A stretch of DNA of 64,000 bases, from contig CACGNZ010000005.1 in assembly GCA_902574475.1 (NCBI GenBank), positions 1 to 64,000 on the forward strand. The letters run 5' to 3'. The DNA is from an uncultured Alphaproteobacteria bacterium (lineage in GTDB: Bacteria > Pseudomonadota > Alphaproteobacteria > HIMB59 > GCA-002718135). Positions 49,688-59,073 of the stretch are shown in pieces. The notes below the pieces were generated by a model. The model worked only from the letters and a program-made list of their open reading frames with translations, was not told the origin of the DNA and made no database searches. The number at the start of each line of letters is the position of its first letter. The stretch's first letter is position 1. The position numbers were made by a program, and so were the translations under genes.

Positions 49688-51793
49688 ATGACAACACTGC
49701 AGGTATTAATTGTTTTATGCGGTCTAGCAGCCGTTCTTTATGGTTTAGTAACATCTAGACAAATTTTATCACTAGGTTCTGGAAATGATAAAATGCAAGA
49801 AATTGCTGGCGCAATTCAAGAGGGAGCTAGGGCTTATTTAAATAGACAGTATATGACCATCGCAATTGTAGGTGTTGTTATTTTTGCTCTTATATGGATA
49901 GTTTTTGATTTAGCATCAGGTATTGGTTTTTTAATTGGTGCATTTTTTTCTGGTGCTGCTGGTTATGTTGGTATGAACATTTCTGTGCGTTCAAATGTAC
50001 GTACAACACATGCAGCAAGTAAAAGTTTAGCTGAGGGTTTATCTGTATCTTTTAAAGCAGGAGCAGTAACCGGTATGTTAGTCGCAGGATTTGCACTACT
50101 ATCAATTGCTATTTTTTACTTTGTTTTACATAACTCTGGATCATTTCCAGGAAGAGAAATTGTTGCTCCTTTAGTTTCACTTGGTTTTGGTGCATCATTA
50201 ATTTCAATTTTTGCAAGATTAGGTGGAGGTATTTTTACTAAGGGTGCTGATGTAGGAGCAGATTTAGTTGGTAAAGTAGAAGCTGGTATACCAGAAGATG
50301 ATCCAAGAAATCCTGCTGTTATTGCTGATAATGTTGGTGATAATGTTGGTGACTGTGCAGGAATGGCCGCAGATCTTTTCGAAACTTATGTTGTAACTGT
50401 TGTAGCAACAATGGTTTTGGCCTCTATATTTTTTGTAGAGAATTCCTATACAATGATGATATTTCCTCTAGCTATTGCAGGTGTTTGTGCATTAACAAGT
50501 ATAATTGGAACATACTTTGTGAGGCTTGGAAAAAATAACAATATTATGGCTGCCCTTTATAGAGGATTTGCAGTGTCGGCTATTTTATCTGCTATTTTAT
50601 TATATTTTGTTACTGATTATATAGTTGGGTTAAATAATGTTTTAGTTGTTGAAGGAACATCGACTCAGTTTACTGGGATGTCACTTTTCATTTGTGGTTT
50701 ACTTGGCTTAATTATTACAGGTTTAATAATATGGGTAACTGAATATTACACAGGAACTAATTACAGACCTGTCCAAAGTATTGCACAATCTTCAACAACT
50801 GGTCATGGAACTAATGTTATTCAGGGCTTGGCAATAAGTTTAGAAGCAACAGCCCTGCCCGCATTGATTATTGTTGCAGGTATTATTTCAACTTATTCAT
50901 TAGCAGGTTTGTTTGGTATAGCAATTGCTGTTACAACTATGTTAGCTTTAGCTGGTATGGTAGTTGCTTTGGATGCCTATGGACCTGTAACTGATAATGC
51001 TGGTGGAATTGCAGAGATGTCAAATTTAGATGAAAATGTTAGAAAGACAACAGATGCACTTGATGCAGTTGGTAATACAACTAAAGCTGTAACAAAAGGT
51101 TATGCTATTGGATCAGCAGGATTGGGTGCGCTTGTTCTATTTGCGGCTTATACTGAGGATCTTGATCATTTTGCTAAAGATCAAAGCAGTCCTTTATATG
51201 GAATAGAAGTTTCATTTGATTTATCTAACCCTTATGTTGTTGTTGGGTTGTTATTAGGAGGATTACTACCTTTCTTATTTGGTGCATTAAGTATGACTGC
51301 AGTTGGTAGGGCAGCTGGTTCAGTTGTTCTAGAAGTGAGAAGGCAATTTAAAGAAATTCCTGGTATTATGGAAGGTAAGGGTAAACCAGAATATGGTACC
51401 TGTGTAGATATACTTACTAAATCAGCAATTAAAGAAATGATAATCCCATCAATGTTACCTGTATTATCACCTATTATTGTATACTTTGTAATTTTATTTA
51501 TAGCTGGCCAATCTGCTGCATTATCCTGCTTAGGTGCTTTGTTACTTGGAGTTATTATAACTGGATTATTTGTAGCTATAAGCATGACCGCTGGAGGCGG
51601 AGCATGGGATAATGCTAAGAAATATATTGAGGATGGTAATCATGGAGGTAAGGGAAGTGAAGCACATAAAGCTGCTGTAACAGGTGATACAGTTGGAGAT
51701 CCCTACAAAGATACTGCAGGGCCTGCAGTTAATCCTATGATTAAGATTACAAACATTGTTGCCCTACTTCTTTTAGCTGCAATATCTTTATAA
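49688..51793 (+). CDS. hppA: Membrane-bound proton-translocating pyrophosphatase, K+-independent type
   Basis: [52 protein letters not shown] motif; [10 protein letters not shown]. Confidence 0.97.
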   Translation: MTTLQVLIVLCGLAAVLYGLVTSRQILSLGSGNDKMQEIAGAIQEGARAYLNRQYMTIAIVGVVIFALIWIVFDLASGIGFLIGAFFSGAAGYVGMNISVRSNVRTTHAASKSLAEGLSVSFKAGAVTGMLVAGFALLSIAIFYFVLHNSGSFPGREIVAPLVSLGFGASLISIFARLGGGIFTKGADVGADLVGKVEAGIPEDDPRNPAVIADNVGDNVGDCAGMAADLFETYVVTVVATMVLASIFFVENSYTMMIFPLAIAGVCALTSIIGTYFVRLGKNNNIMAALYRGFAVSAILSAILLYFVTDYIVGLNNVLVVEGTSTQFTGMSLFICGLLGLIITGLIIWVTEYYTGTNYRPVQSIAQSSTTGHGTNVIQGLAISLEATALPALIIVAGIISTYSLAGLFGIAIAVTTMLALAGMVVALDAYGPVTDNAGGIAEMSNLDENVRKTTDALDAVGNTTKAVTKGYAIGSAGLGALVLFAAYTEDLDHFAKDQSSPLYGIEVSFDLSNPYVVVGLLLGGLLPFLFGALSMTAVGRAAGSVVLEVRRQFKEIPGIMEGKGKPEYGTCVDILTKSAIKEMIIPSMLPVLSPIIVYFVILFIAGQSAALSCLGALLLGVIITGLFVAISMTAGGGAWDNAKKYIEDGNHGGKGSEAHKAAVTGDTVGDPYKDTAGPAVNPMIKITNIVALLLLAAISL

Positions 51794-51795
51794 AT

Positions 51796-52224
51796 TTAAG
51801 GAGATGTTGGTAACTCGCGTTGAGTACCAACACCTCCAAAAATTCTCTCTATTAAACCTCTTTTGACTAAATTATTATCCGTTTTAAATTTTATATTTTC
51901 TATATTTTGTAAATCTTTAATGTCATATACTTTTGAGTAAATTATTTTATCATTTTCATCAAAGTTAAATACAAAAATATAGCTATACTCTTGCCTTTCC
52001 TTAAATATTGATTTTCTAAAATTTTTTTCAGTAAAATAGAAATATTTATTTTCAATTGGATCAATATAGCTAGGTGAACCAAGCTTGGTTAACAAGTATT
52101 CTTTGTTTTTAAAATTAATATTATCTAAATTTTCTTGATTTATTATTTTTCCAGAATAGTTAATTTCATTAGAGCAACTAAATGAAAATAATAGTATAGT
52201 TATAATTATAAAAATTTTAGTCAT
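51796..52224 (-). CDS. bamE: Outer membrane assembly lipoprotein BamE-like
   Basis: Lipoprotein signal MTKIFIIITILLFSFSC; GSPSYIDPIENKYFYF SmpA/OmlA-like motif; position opposite the cyt c chaperone gene. Confidence 0.78.
   Translation of the reverse strand: MTKIFIIITILLFSFSCSNEINYSGKIINQENLDNINFKNKEYLLTKLGSPSYIDPIENKYFYFTEKNFRKSIFKERQEYSYIFVFNFDENDKIIYSKVYDIKDLQNIENIKFKTDNNLVKRGLIERIFGGVGTQRELPTSP
51800..51837. terminator. Long hairpin at the hppA/bamE convergent junction
   Basis: ggagatgttggta / taccaacacctcc, 13-bp stem with one mismatch plus inner CTC/GAG pairing; no strong T-tract. Confidence 0.6.
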
Positions 52225-52227
52225 ATT

Positions 52228-52719
52228 ATGGTACTACAGTATTTAAATAAAAAAGAAAATAAAGAGAAAAATATTGCTCTTAAACAATACAAAAAAATCC
52301 TTGAGGATAGTATAATTTTTCTAAATGAATATGATTTATTTAAATATAAAAATTATAACAGCTCATTTGAAATAGTTTCGATATTATTAATCATTTATTT
52401 TAAAATAAATACATTTGGAAAAAAATTAGATTATAATAAAATTAATGATCATTTAATTTCTTTATTCATTAATGATTTAGATGAATCTCTTAGGCAAAAA
52501 GGCATAGGTGATATGTCTATTGGAAAATATGTTAAATCTTATGTAAAAAAATTTTATTTTAGATTAAAAAAATTTCCAAAAAATTACGACTTTAAAAATA
52601 TAGAAGATTTAAATGATTATATGAATATTGTATATTCTTTAAAAGAAAACAAGTTTATTGATTTCTCAATTAGAATAAATGATAAGTACAACGAGATCAA
52701 AAAATCTTATTTGATGTAA
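52228..52719 (+). CDS. Ubiquinol-cytochrome c chaperone-family protein
   Basis: SFEIVSILLIIYFKI, FINDLDESLRQKGIGDMSIGKYVKSYVKKFY; alphaproteobacterial position upstream of rpmF-plsX. Confidence 0.8.
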   Translation: MVLQYLNKKENKEKNIALKQYKKILEDSIIFLNEYDLFKYKNYNSSFEIVSILLIIYFKINTFGKKLDYNKINDHLISLFINDLDESLRQKGIGDMSIGKYVKSYVKKFYFRLKKFPKNYDFKNIEDLNDYMNIVYSLKENKFIDFSIRINDKYNEIKKSYLM

Positions 52720-52761
52720 ATATTCCTTGCAATAATTTAAAAATCTAATATTTGGGTAAAA

Positions 52762-52953
52762 ATGGCTGTTCCTAAAAGAAAAACTAGCGTTTCAAAAAGA
52801 AACATGAGAAGATCTCACAGTGCTTTAAAAAAGTTAAACATTATAATTGATAAAGACTCAGGAGAAGCAAGATTATCTCACCAGATTGATAAATCTACTG
52901 GTTTTTACAAAGGGCGTGAAATATTTAAGAAAAAATCTCAAGATAAAAATTAA
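52762..52953 (+). CDS. rpmF: 50S ribosomal protein L32
   Basis: [19 protein letters not shown]. Confidence 0.97.
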   Translation: MAVPKRKTSVSKRNMRRSHSALKKLNIIIDKDSGEARLSHQIDKSTGFYKGREIFKKKSQDKN

Positions 52954-52955
52954 AA

Positions 52956-53966
52956 ATGTCAGTTAGGCAAATTACCATTGCTATAGATGCAATGGGTGGT
53001 GAAAATAGTCCACATAAAGTTCTTAAAGGTGTAGAAATATTCTTAAAAAAAGAAAGTAATATAAAAATTATTCTATTTGGAAATAAAAACGTAATCAATA
53101 ATTATATAATAAAAAACAATTTATCATTACCAAATATTGAAATAATTAATACTGATCAAATTATAAGTGATGAAGATAATGTACATACAATATTGAGATC
53201 AAAAAAAAATAGCAGTATGTTTAAGGCAATAGAATATGCCAAAAAATATAATACTGGCTTTGTATCAGCGGGTAGTACTGCTGCTATAATGGTTTTATCA
53301 AGATTACACTTTGGGATGATAGATGGTATAGATAGACCTGCAATATGTTCATTAATACCCAATAGAAAAAATTATTCTTTAATGTTAGATCTTGGGGCTA
53401 ATGTTAGTGTTAGTGGATCTAATTTATTGCAGTTTGCAATAATGGGATATTGTTATTTTTTATTAATTAATAAAGAAAAAAAACCCAGTATTGGAATATT
53501 AAATATTGGAACTGAAAACAACAAAGGTCTTGAGTTTCTCCAAGAAGGTTCTGAACTTATTGCATCAAGTTTTTTAAAAGACTATTTTGTAGGTTTTATT
53601 GAGCCAAATAAAATTACATCTGGAGATTGTGATATAATTGTATCTGATGGATACACTGGAAACATAATGTTAAAATCTGCTGAGGGAATATCAAATTTCA
53701 TTACTTTAAAATTAAAAGAGATATTTGAAAAATCAATAATGAATAAAATTTCTTATAAAATTATTGAAAAAGATTTAGTTCTTTTAAAAAATCAAGTTAA
53801 TCCAGATATATACAATGGAGCTACATTGATCGGCTTAAATGGTATTGCGATTAAAAGTCATGGTAACGCAAATCCAATTGCTTTTAGTCATGCTATAAAT
53901 CAATGCTATAATTTCATGTTAAATAATTTGAACAGACAAATAATAAACTCTATAAAAAATTTATGA
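52956..53966 (+). CDS. plsX: Phosphate acyltransferase PlsX
   Basis: IAIDAMGGENSPHKVLKG, VSAGSTAAIMVLSR, DGYTGNIMLKSAEG. Confidence 0.96.
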   Translation: MSVRQITIAIDAMGGENSPHKVLKGVEIFLKKESNIKIILFGNKNVINNYIIKNNLSLPNIEIINTDQIISDEDNVHTILRSKKNSSMFKAIEYAKKYNTGFVSAGSTAAIMVLSRLHFGMIDGIDRPAICSLIPNRKNYSLMLDLGANVSVSGSNLLQFAIMGYCYFLLINKEKKPSIGILNIGTENNKGLEFLQEGSELIASSFLKDYFVGFIEPNKITSGDCDIIVSDGYTGNIMLKSAEGISNFITLKLKEIFEKSIMNKISYKIIEKDLVLLKNQVNPDIYNGATLIGLNGIAIKSHGNANPIAFSHAINQCYNFMLNNLNRQIINSIKNL

Positions 53967-54268
53967 TCAATAACAAAAATATTTCAAGAGATGATATTGC
54001 AAATGCAATAAATCAAGATTTTGGTTTTAATAAAAAACAATGTCTCGAAATTGTTAATGATATTATTGAAATAATTATTGAAGGCTTGATCTTAAACCAA
54101 ATTGTAAAAATTCACAATTTTGGCACATTTAGATTAATAAAAAAAAATAGTAGACTTGGAAGGAATCCAAAAACTAAAGAAGAATATACTATCTCAAGTA
54201 GATTTGTTGTAACATTTAAAGCTAGCAGAATATTATTATCTAGTATTAATAATCAAAATAATGATTAA
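53963..54268 (+). CDS. ihfA: Integration host factor alpha-like HU/IHF protein
   Basis: VKIHNFGTFRLIKKNSRLGRNPKTKEEYTISSRFVVTFKAS. Confidence 0.9.
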   Translation: MINNKNISRDDIANAINQDFGFNKKQCLEIVNDIIEIIIEGLILNQIVKIHNFGTFRLIKKNSRLGRNPKTKEEYTISSRFVVTFKASRILLSSINNQNND

Positions 54269-54283
54269 AAAAAAATATTTAAA
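54260..54283 (+). repeat. Left copy of a 24-nt exact direct repeat flanking merR
   Basis: aatgattaaaaaaaaatatttaaa, identical to 54624-54647. Confidence 0.85.
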
Positions 54284-54632
54284 TATCTCTGAAGTATCCA
54301 AAATGCTTAATTTACAAGAACATAAAATTAGATATTGGGATTCAATTGATCCAAAAACAAAAAAATACAGAATAGAGGGTATCTCAACAAAAAGTAAAGG
54401 TGGTACTAGGTATTTTAATAATGATAATATTAGTAAACTAGAGAAGTTAAAGCAAATTTTGTATGATGATAATTCTCAAAATTATTCAATAAAATTAGCA
54501 AATAAAATAATATCGTCAAATAAAGTTAATAATTTTAATCGAAAAAAACCTAGTTTCATTAATAATGAAAATCTAAAAAAAATTGATCAGATTCTTAATA
54601 AAATGAGATTATTGTTGAAAAACAATGATTAA
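54261..54632 (+). CDS. MerR-family transcriptional regulator
   Basis: YLNISEVSKMLNLQEHKIRYWDS ... GGTRYFNNDNISKLEKLKQILY. Confidence 0.88.
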   Translation: MIKKKYLNISEVSKMLNLQEHKIRYWDSIDPKTKKYRIEGISTKSKGGTRYFNNDNISKLEKLKQILYDDNSQNYSIKLANKIISSNKVNNFNRKKPSFINNENLKKIDQILNKMRLLLKNND

Positions 54633-54647
54633 AAAAAAATATTTAAA
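54624..54647 (+). repeat. Right copy of the 24-nt exact direct repeat flanking merR
   Basis: aatgattaaaaaaaaatatttaaa. Confidence 0.85.
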
Positions 54648-54794
54648 AAAAAATTCATATATTTCATATAGTTAAATAAGATATTTATACAAAAAATAAG
54701 AAAAAAAAAGTTATTTTTAAGGTTTTATTTGTGCGTCAATTAAAATATATGAACTTCATCTTATTAGTAAGGAAACAAACTATAAGGAGTTTTT

Positions 54795-55559
54795 ATGTTA
54801 AATAAGACTAGTCTACTAGGTATCATTGCTGCGACTATAGCATTTATTGCTGTTCCAGCATTTGCTGCCGATACTTTCTTAGGTGAAGGTGATTTCGTAG
54901 GTATTACATTCTGGATTGTTTCAATCGGAATGTGGGCATCTACTATTTTCTTCTTTTATGAAGGAATGAGAGTTTCTGCAAAATGGAGAACTTCAATGGT
55001 AGTAGCAGGGCTAATTACTTTTATTGCCGCTGTTCACTACATGTATATGAGAGATTTTTGGGTTGCTACAGGTGAATCTCCAACAGTATATAGATATATT
55101 GATTGGATTTTAACTGTTCCACTTCAAATGGTCGAGTTCTTCTTAATTCTAGTTGCTGCTGGTGCAGCTGTTTCTAGTGGTGCTTTCTGGAGACTTCTAG
55201 TTGGTACACTTGTTATGGTTGTAGGTGGATATCTTGGAGAAGCAGGTCATATTTCGGTATTACTTGGTTTCATCATTGGTATGATCGGTTGGGCTGTAAT
55301 CATTTGGGAAATATTCCGAGGTGAAGCAAGTCAAGCTGCAACAACTAAAGAATCAGTAACGTCAGCATTTAATGCAATGAGATTAATTGTATTAGTTGGT
55401 TGGGCGATTTATCCTCTTGGATATGTATTTGGTTTAATGATGGGTTCAGTTGATGCTGATACTCTAAACTGGATTTACAACCTTGCTGATTTTATTAACA
55501 AAATCTTATTCGGTTTAATTATCTGGAACGCTGCTGCTAAAGACTCAGCAACTGCATAA
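54795..55559 (+). CDS. Proteorhodopsin, predicted blue-absorbing (Gln at tuning site) proton pump
   Basis: RYIDWILTVPLQMVEFFLIL (D..T..Q..E), AVHYMYMRDFW, retinal Lys in NLADFINKILFGLIIWN; signal peptide MLNKTSLLGIIAATIAFIAVPAFA. Confidence 0.97.
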   Translation: MLNKTSLLGIIAATIAFIAVPAFAADTFLGEGDFVGITFWIVSIGMWASTIFFFYEGMRVSAKWRTSMVVAGLITFIAAVHYMYMRDFWVATGESPTVYRYIDWILTVPLQMVEFFLILVAAGAAVSSGAFWRLLVGTLVMVVGGYLGEAGHISVLLGFIIGMIGWAVIIWEIFRGEASQAATTKESVTSAFNAMRLIVLVGWAIYPLGYVFGLMMGSVDADTLNWIYNLADFINKILFGLIIWNAAAKDSATA

Positions 55560-55580
55560 TTAGACTTCTAAACACTATAA

Positions 55581-55608
55581 AAAACCCTCTGTATAGAGGG
55601 TTTTTTTT
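55581..55608 (+). terminator. Rho-independent terminator of proteorhodopsin
   Basis: aaaaccctct-gtat-agagggtttttttt. Confidence 0.92.
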
Positions 55609-55654
55609 ATTAATTTATTGACTTAATTTTTCAAAATATGTATTTGGGCACGCG

Positions 55655-56113
55655 ATGAAAACATTTTCTTTAAAAAAAAATGATATTAACAAAAAATGGG
55701 TTCTAATTGATGCAAAAGATGCAGTTTTAGGAAGACTTGCTGTTATTTCTGCAAACATACTTAGAGGTAAAAATAAGCCTGAATATACACCCAACCAAGA
55801 CTGCGGCGATAATCTAATTATAATTAATTCTGATAAAATTCATCTAAAAGGAAAAAAAGCTGACAATAAAATTTATTACAGACATACTGGTTATCCAGGA
55901 GGAATTAAAGAAACAACTCCTAACAAAATGAAGGAAAAAAATAAATCTGATGAAATGATAATGCTTGCTATAAAAAGAATGATTCCAAGAGGACCATTGG
56001 GAAGGCAGCAATTATCAAATTGCAAAATTTATAGAGATGAAAATCACAAGCATGAAGCTCAAAACCCTAAGGTCATTGATATTGTATCTATGAATTCTAA
56101 AAATAAAATTTAA
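55655..56113 (+). CDS. rplM: 50S ribosomal protein L13
   Basis: [51 protein letters not shown]. Confidence 0.97.
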   Translation: MKTFSLKKNDINKKWVLIDAKDAVLGRLAVISANILRGKNKPEYTPNQDCGDNLIIINSDKIHLKGKKADNKIYYRHTGYPGGIKETTPNKMKEKNKSDEMIMLAIKRMIPRGPLGRQQLSNCKIYRDENHKHEAQNPKVIDIVSMNSKNKI

Positions 56114-56115
56114 GT

Positions 56116-56544
56116 ATGGAAAATCAAGATAATCAAACTGAAAATTTATTAGATAATAAGGAGAGAGCTTACGCTACTGGAAAAAGAAAAAACTCTATTG
56201 CTAGGGTTTGGTTAAAAAGAGGGAGTGGTGAAATAAAAATTAATGGTAAACCTTTAGATAAATACTTTTCAAGACCGGTCTTACAAATGATAGTTAACCA
56301 ACCTTTGGATATCGTTAAAGCCGACAATTCATATGAGATTATGGCTTCAGTTAAGGGTGGAGGTCTTTCAGGTCAAGCTGGTGCTATAAGACATGGTATT
56401 AGCAAAGCACTGAGCTTATATGATCAATCAAATAGACCATCTCTTAAAAAAGTTGGTTTTCTTACTAGAGACCCTAGGGTTGTTGAAAGAAAAAAAGCTG
56501 GTTTAGCAAAAGCCAGACGAAGTTACCAGTTCTCTAAGAGATAA
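56116..56544 (+). CDS. rpsI: 30S ribosomal protein S9
   Basis: [57 protein letters not shown]. Confidence 0.98.
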   Translation: MENQDNQTENLLDNKERAYATGKRKNSIARVWLKRGSGEIKINGKPLDKYFSRPVLQMIVNQPLDIVKADNSYEIMASVKGGGLSGQAGAIRHGISKALSLYDQSNRPSLKKVGFLTRDPRVVERKKAGLAKARRSYQFSKR

Positions 56545-56550
56545 ATTTTC

Positions 56551-57579
56551 ATGAAAAATAAGATTAGAGTAGCCGTTTTAGGCTCAACGGGCTATGTTGG
56601 AATGGAGTTAGTAAAAATTCTATCAAATCATCCTTACGTTGACATAAATTTTTTAGGATCAGAAACTATTCATGGAAGTTATCTAAATAATATTGATAAT
56701 ACAATAGAATTTAATCAACTTCCTCTATTAAAGCCAAATGATAGTTTTAATTCTAAAGATAGTGATTATGTATTCTTAGCTTTACCTCATTCAGTATCTA
56801 ATAAATATGTAAAAAAATATTTTGATGAAATTAATATTATAGATTTATCAGCTGACTTTAGATTAGATAGTTTTGATGTTTATAAAAAAAATTATGGCAA
56901 TGAACATGAGTGCAAAGAGTATTTAAACAGTTTTATTTATGGTCTTGCTGAAATAAATAGAGAAAAAATATTAGAATCAAAAAATATCGCAGTTCCTGGT
57001 TGCTACCCAACTTCTATTTTATTACCATTAATACCTTTAATAAAAAATAAATTAATCAATACCGAGAATATAATTATAGATTCGAAATCGGGCTATAGTG
57101 GAGCAGGAAAGAAATTTGATTTCAATAAAATGAAATCAAAAAATGATTATAATTTTTATAATTATAATACAAATAATCACAGACATATTGCAGAAATTAA
57201 ACAAGAACTTAATAAGCATAATTCAGAAAATGAAGTAAAGTTTTCTTTTAATCCTCACATTCTTCCTAATTTTAGAGGTATGATTTCTACTATTTATTGT
57301 GATCTCAATAAAAGTATAAAAAAAACTGATATTATCAATCTTTTTCACGACTTACTAAAAATAAATCCTTTTTTAAAATATATCGATTATGATGAAACTC
57401 TTGATTTTTTTTCTGTCCAAAACACTAATTATTGTAAAATTAAAATTTTTAATCATCATAGTGACGATAAAATTATTATAGTAAGTGCTATAGATAATTT
57501 AATAAAAGGCGCTGCCGGTCAAGCAGTACAATGCTTTAATATATCAGAAAATATTGAAGAAACAGTATCTTTAGTATGA
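56551..57579 (+). CDS. argC: N-acetyl-gamma-glutamyl-phosphate reductase
   Basis: VAVLGSTGYVGMELVKIL, FLALPHSVS, VPGCYPTSILLPLIPL, KSGYSGAGK. Confidence 0.95.
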   Translation: MKNKIRVAVLGSTGYVGMELVKILSNHPYVDINFLGSETIHGSYLNNIDNTIEFNQLPLLKPNDSFNSKDSDYVFLALPHSVSNKYVKKYFDEINIIDLSADFRLDSFDVYKKNYGNEHECKEYLNSFIYGLAEINREKILESKNIAVPGCYPTSILLPLIPLIKNKLINTENIIIDSKSGYSGAGKKFDFNKMKSKNDYNFYNYNTNNHRHIAEIKQELNKHNSENEVKFSFNPHILPNFRGMISTIYCDLNKSIKKTDIINLFHDLLKINPFLKYIDYDETLDFFSVQNTNYCKIKIFNHHSDDKIIIVSAIDNLIKGAAGQAVQCFNISENIEETVSLV

Positions 57580-57761
57580 GTAAATATTTTATAATTTTCT
57601 TTCTATTTTTTTCTATTATTTCTTGTGGATATCCAGATATTGATAATGTTCCAGATTTTAGTGACACTAAATTAACTGATGAAGAATTATTAGAATATTG
57701 TAGTATTTCTAATACTGATAAAAAAGATATAGATAAATGTATTAATGATTATAAAAGCTAA
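57576..57761 (+). CDS. Tiny predicted lipoprotein (61 aa)
   Basis: MSKYFIIFFLFFSIISCGYPD lipobox; overlaps the argC stop; 9 nt before hom. Confidence 0.65.
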   Translation: MSKYFIIFFLFFSIISCGYPDIDNVPDFSDTKLTDEELLEYCSISNTDKKDIDKCINDYKS

Positions 57762-57769
57762 ATATTGTT

Positions 57770-59068
57770 ATGAATAAGCTTAATATTGGCATAGCAGGAT
57801 TAGGAAATGTTGGGTCCGCACTAGTTGAAACAATAGAAATAAATAAAAATTATTTCTTTGATAAAACAGATGTAGAATTGAACATAGTTGGAATATCTGC
57901 AAGAAAAAAAAATAAAGAAAGAAATTTTAATATATCAAATTATACTTGGTATGACGACCCAATAGAAATGTCTAAAGATGATAATTTTAACGTAATTGTT
58001 GAATTAATTGGTGAAGAAAAAGGAATTAGCTATGAAATAATTGAAACAGCATTAAAAAATAAAAAAAATGTTGTAACAGGGAATAAAGCTTTAATAGCTA
58101 ATCATGGAAAAGAATTATTTGAATTAGCTAATATAAACTCACTAGCTTTATCATATGAAGCTGCTGTTGCAGGCGGTATTCCAATTATAAAAACAATAAA
58201 AAATTCTATTAGCTTAGATAGAATTAACAAAATTTCTGGAATTTTAAATGGAACTACAAATTACATTCTAACTAAAATGCAACAAGATAATTTATCCTTT
58301 GATGAAGTTCTTAAAATTGCTAAAGATAAAGGGTTTACTTCTGATCAGGAATCAAAATTAGATATTGGTGGATATGATGCAGCGCACAAGTTAACAATAT
58401 TATCAACTCTATGTTTTAAATCAAATTTAAACTTTAATAATAATTATATTGAAGGTATATCAAATATTAAAATTGAAGATATAAATTTTGCTGAAAAATT
58501 AGGATATAAAATAAAGTTAATATCTGAAGCCTGTATAATTGAAGGAAAAATTTCAAACTTTACTTCACCAAAATTAGTTTCAATGGATAATCCTCTAGCA
58601 AGTGTTGATAATGCTCTGAATGCGATTAATATTGAAACTATACATCTAGAAAATTTATTTTTAGAGGGTGAAGGAGCAGGGGGCAAGCCAACTGCCAGCT
58701 CTGTCTTGTCTGATTTATATGATATATCTCAGAATGTAAAATTTGATAATTTGGGTTTTAAAATTGATAAATTACAAAGCTTCGAAAAATATTCAGCAGA
58801 AAATATAATTAATAGCTATTACCTAAGAATAATGACAGAAGACAAACCTGGCGTTCTTTCATCAATTACTAATTATTTTAGTGATTTTGATATATCTGTT
58901 AAAAAAATACTTCAACTTCCCGAGAGTTCTGAAGCAGATAAACCTATACCTATTATAATAACTACTCATAATATTCAGAAAGAAAAATTAAGTAATGTAA
59001 TTAATAAAATTGAAGGTTTAGAATTTGTAAAAGAAAAAATTACTGTTCTTGCTATTCATGATAATTAA
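57770..59068 (+). CDS. hom: Homoserine dehydrogenase
   Basis: IGIAGLGNVGSALVETI, GNKALIANHGKEL, GILNGTTNYILTKM, C-terminal ACT. Confidence 0.95.
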   Translation: MNKLNIGIAGLGNVGSALVETIEINKNYFFDKTDVELNIVGISARKKNKERNFNISNYTWYDDPIEMSKDDNFNVIVELIGEEKGISYEIIETALKNKKNVVTGNKALIANHGKELFELANINSLALSYEAAVAGGIPIIKTIKNSISLDRINKISGILNGTTNYILTKMQQDNLSFDEVLKIAKDKGFTSDQESKLDIGGYDAAHKLTILSTLCFKSNLNFNNNYIEGISNIKIEDINFAEKLGYKIKLISEACIIEGKISNFTSPKLVSMDNPLASVDNALNAINIETIHLENLFLEGEGAGGKPTASSVLSDLYDISQNVKFDNLGFKIDKLQSFEKYSAENIINSYYLRIMTEDKPGVLSSITNYFSDFDISVKKILQLPESSEADKPIPIIITTHNIQKEKLSNVINKIEGLEFVKEKITVLAIHDN

Positions 59069-59073
59069 TTAAT

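Noticed and set aside
51232-51585. 117-aa antisense ORF in hppA
   Set aside because: Shadow ORF in a highly conserved gene
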